A DNA stretch of 64,000 nt from Cacajao melanocephalus (lineage: Eukaryota; Chordata; Mammalia; Primates; Pitheciidae): the NCBI GenBank assembly GCA_963573385.1, contig CAUYLG010005451.1:82327-146326 (forward strand), given 5' to 3'. A model generated the notes under the pieces. It did no database searches. It worked only from the letters and a program-made list of their open reading frames with translations, and had not been told where the DNA came from. This document shows, in pieces, positions 61,196 through 64,000 of the stretch. The translations under genes were made by a program, and so were the position numbers. Position 1 is the first letter of the stretch. The number at the start of each line of letters is the position of its first letter.

Positions 61196-64000
61196 TTTTT
61201 TTTTTTTTTGTAGTACTTTAGGTTCTGGGGTGCATGTGCAGATCATGAAGGACTGTTGCATAGGTACACACATGGCAATGTGGTTTGCTGCCTCCATCTC
61301 CCTGTCACCTACATCTGGCATTTCTCCCCATGTTATCCCTCCCTGACCTCCCCACCTCCCCCCACTGTCCCTCCCTTGGCCGCCACCCTCAACAAATCCC
61401 AGTGTGTGATGCTCCCCTCCCTGTGTCCATGTGTTCTCATTGTTCATCATCCACCTATGAGTGAGAACATGCAGTGTTTGATTTTCTGTTCTTGTGTCGA
61501 TTTGCTGAGAATTATGGTTTCCGGATTCATCCATGTCCCTACAAAGGACACAAACTCATCATTTTTTATGGCTGCATCGTATTCCATGATGTATATGTGC
61601 CACATTTTCCTTGTCCAGTCTATCGTCGATGGGCATTTGGGTTGGTTCCAGGTCTTTGCTATTGTAAACAGTGCCACAATGAACATATGTGTGCATGTGT
61701 CTTTATAATAGAATGATTTATAATCCTTTGGATACATACCCAGTAATGGGATTGCTGGGTCAAATGGAATGTCTATTTCTAGGTCCTTGAGGAATCACCA
61801 CACTGTCTTCCACAATGGTTGAACTAGTTTACACTCCCACCAACAGTGTAAAAGTGTTCCTATTTCTCCACATCCTCTCCAGCATCTGTTGTCTCCAGAT
61901 TTTTTAATGATCACCATTCTAACGGGAGTGAGATGGTATCTCAATGTGGTTTTAATTTGCATTTCTCTAATGACCAGTGATGATGAGCATTTTGTCATAT
62001 GTTTGTTGGCCTCATAAATGTCTTCTCTTGTAAAGTGTCTGTTCGTATCCTTTGTCCACTTTTGGATAGGTTTGTTTGTTTTTTTCTTGTAAATCTGTTT
62101 TAGTTCTTTGTAGATTCTGGATATTAGCCCTTTGTCAGATGGGTAGATTGCAAAAATTTTTTCCCGTTCTATTGGTTGCCAGTTCACTCTAATGATTGTT
62201 TCTTTTGCTGTCCAGAAGCTCTGGAGTTTAATTAGGTCCCATTTGTCTATTTTGGCTTTTGTTGCCAATGCTTTTGATGTTTTAGTCATGAAGTCCTTGC
62301 CTATGCCTATGTCCTGAATGGTTTTACCTAGGTTTTCTTCTAGGGTTTTTATGGTGTTAGGTCTTATGTTTAAGTCTTTAATCCATCTGGAGTTAATTTT
62401 AGTGTAAGGTGTCAGGAAGGGGTCCAGTTTCTGCTTTCTGCACACTATTAGCCAGTTATCCCAACACCATTTATTAAACAGGGAATCCTTTCCCCATTGC
62501 TTGTTTTTATCTGGTTTGTCAAAGATCAGATGGTTGTAGATGTGTGGCATTGCCTCCAGGGCCTCTGTTCTGTTCCATTGGTCTATATCTCTGTTTTGGT
62601 ACCAGTACCATGCTGTTTTTATTACTGCAGCCTTGTAGTATAGTTTGAAATCAGGTAGCATGATGCCTCCAGCTTTGTTCTTTTTGTTTAGGTTTGTCTT
62701 GGCTATGCGGGCTCTCTTTTGGTTCCATATGAAGTTTAAGGTGGTTTTTTCCAGTTCTGTGAAGAAGGTCATTGGTAGCTTGATGGGGATAGTGTTAAAT
62801 CTATAAATTACTTTGGGGAGTATGGCCATTTTCAAGATATTGATTCTTCCTAACCATGAGCAGGGAATGTTTCTCCATCTGTTTGTGTCCTCTCTTATTT
62901 CCTTGAGCAGTGCTTTGTAGTTCTCTTTGAAGAGGTACTTTACATCCTTTGTTAGTTGTATTCCTAGGTATTTTATTCTCTTTGTAGCAATTGTGAATGG
63001 GAGTTTGCTCATGATTTGGGTGTCTGTTAGTCTGTTATTGGTGTACAGAAATGCTTATGATTTCTGCATATTGATTTTGTATCCTGAGACTTTGTTGAAG
63101 TTGCTTATCAGTTTAAGGAGATTATGGGCTGAGATGATAGGGTCTTCTAAATACACAATCATATCATCTGCAAATAGAGACAATTTGACTTCCTCTTTTC
63201 CTAATTGAATACCCTTTATTTTTTTTTTCTTGCCTAATTGCTCTGGCTAGAACCCCCAATACTATATTGAATAGGAGTGGTGACAGAGGTCATCCTTGTC
63301 TAGTGCCGGATTTCAAAGGGAATACTTCCAGTTTTTGCCCATTCAGTATGATACTGGCTGTAGGTTTGTCGTAAATAGCTTTTATTGTTTTGAGATATGT
63401 TCCTTCGATACCTAGTTTATTGAGAGTTTTTAGCATAAAGGGCTGTTAAATTTTGTCGAAGGCCTTCTCTGCATCTGTTGAGATAATCATGTGGTTTTTG
63501 TCTTTGGTTCTGTTTATGTGGTGAATTACGTTTATAGACTTGTGTATGTTGAACCAGCCTTGCATCCCCAGGATGAAGCCTACTTGATCGTGATGGATAA
63601 GCTTTTTGATGTGCTGTTGCAATCAGTTTGTCAGTATTTTATTGAAGATTTTTGCATCTGTGGTATTGGCTTGAAGTTTTCTTTTTTTGTTGAGTCTCTG
63701 CTGGGTTTTGGTATCAGGATGATTTTGGTCTCATAAAATGATTTGGGAAGGATTCCCTCTTTTTGTACTATTTGGAATAGTTTCAGAAGGAATGTTACCA
63801 GCTCCTCTTTGTGAACCCATCTGGACCTGGACTTTTTTTGGTTGGTAGGCTATTAATTGCTGCCTCAACTTCAGCCCTTGTTATTGGCCTATTCAAAGTT
63901 TCAACTTCTTCCTGGTTTAGGCTTGGGAGGGTGCAAGTATCCAAGAATTTATCCATTTCTTCCAGGTTTACTGGTTTATGTGCATAGAGTTGTTTGTAGT
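61196..64000 (-). mobile_element. Long L1 (primate LINE-1), antisense, running off the right edge
   Basis: Poly(T) at 61196-61209 is the L1 tail; 61210-61446 is the 3' UTR. From 61447 to the window end is ORF2 read on the minus strand, covering the reverse-transcriptase domain to the C-terminus. The 3' UTR sequence fits an older L1PA or L1PB subfamily. The 5' end lies outside the window, so its total length is unknown. Confidence 0.95.
61447..64000 (-). pseudogene. L1 ORF2 (endonuclease/reverse transcriptase polyprotein), partial and disabled
   Basis: Only the RT and C-terminal parts are in the window. RT motif A keeps its aspartate in AEKAFDKI (Asp codon 63455-63457). Motif C keeps FADD at 63163-63174. 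The C-terminal Cys-rich knuckle reads [18 protein letters not shown] in the block 61795-63012, the longest intact stretch (405 codons). Damage on the minus strand: TAA at 63446-63448 just after motif A; TGA at 63290-63292; a +1 shift in the A-run at 63219-63228; TAA at 63055-63057; and TGA at 61795-61797. The last stop is exactly the change expected from CGA by CpG decay, because the frame resumes directly after it and stays open to 61447. With these breaks the copy cannot make a working ORF2 protein. Confidence 0.93.

Overview
The window is mammalian nuclear DNA, almost certainly from a great ape or human. It is dense in dimeric Alu elements on both strands, carries primate-type L1 3' ends, MIR and L2 relics, a THE1/MST-type LTR and Tigger-type DNA transposons, and has one sharp CpG island in an otherwise AT-rich background. 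No bacterial, plasmid or viral gene organisation, CRISPR array or operon is present. Nothing here supports a complete protein-coding gene inside the window.

Layout. From 1 to about 39.4 kb the sequence looks intergenic or intronic: about twenty Alus, scattered MIR/L2, three LTR-like relics, two Tigger-type transposons, and two processed pseudogenes. The first pseudogene is an HMGB3 copy at 18652-19335 (minus strand). It sits inside a Tigger7/MER44-like element with a 15-bp target-site duplication. The second is an older, more decayed SNU13 (NHP2L1/15.5K) copy near 33.13-33.5 kb (plus strand). A pair of ~155-bp inverted arms about 0.6 kb apart lies at 8.63-9.57 kb and is not explained by any family I recognise.

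From about 39.5 to 40.9 kb there is a CpG island. It contains a perfect CRE, an interferon-response-like (IRF/ISRE) element, GC boxes, a strong 5' splice donor on the plus strand (GT at 40328) and a run of about 13 GCC triplets. The best reading is the promoter and non-coding first exon of a plus-strand gene whose remaining exons lie beyond 64 kb. In that case 40.3-64 kb is the start of a large first intron. I could not identify the gene from exon 1 alone.

From 41 to 64 kb there are more Alus, MIR/L2 and other old repeats, a 5'-truncated L1 (44.7-45.2 kb) with clear target-site duplication, and at the right edge a long antisense L1 (61.2 kb to beyond the window). That L1 keeps reverse-transcriptase and zinc-knuckle motifs but has several stops and a frameshift. 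I found no convincing novel biological system. The items most worth checking are the inverted repeat, the CpG-island promoter with its GCC tract, the HMGB3 retrocopy ending just past a stop codon that probably overlapped a poly(A) signal, and the Alu fold-back at 31.1 kb.
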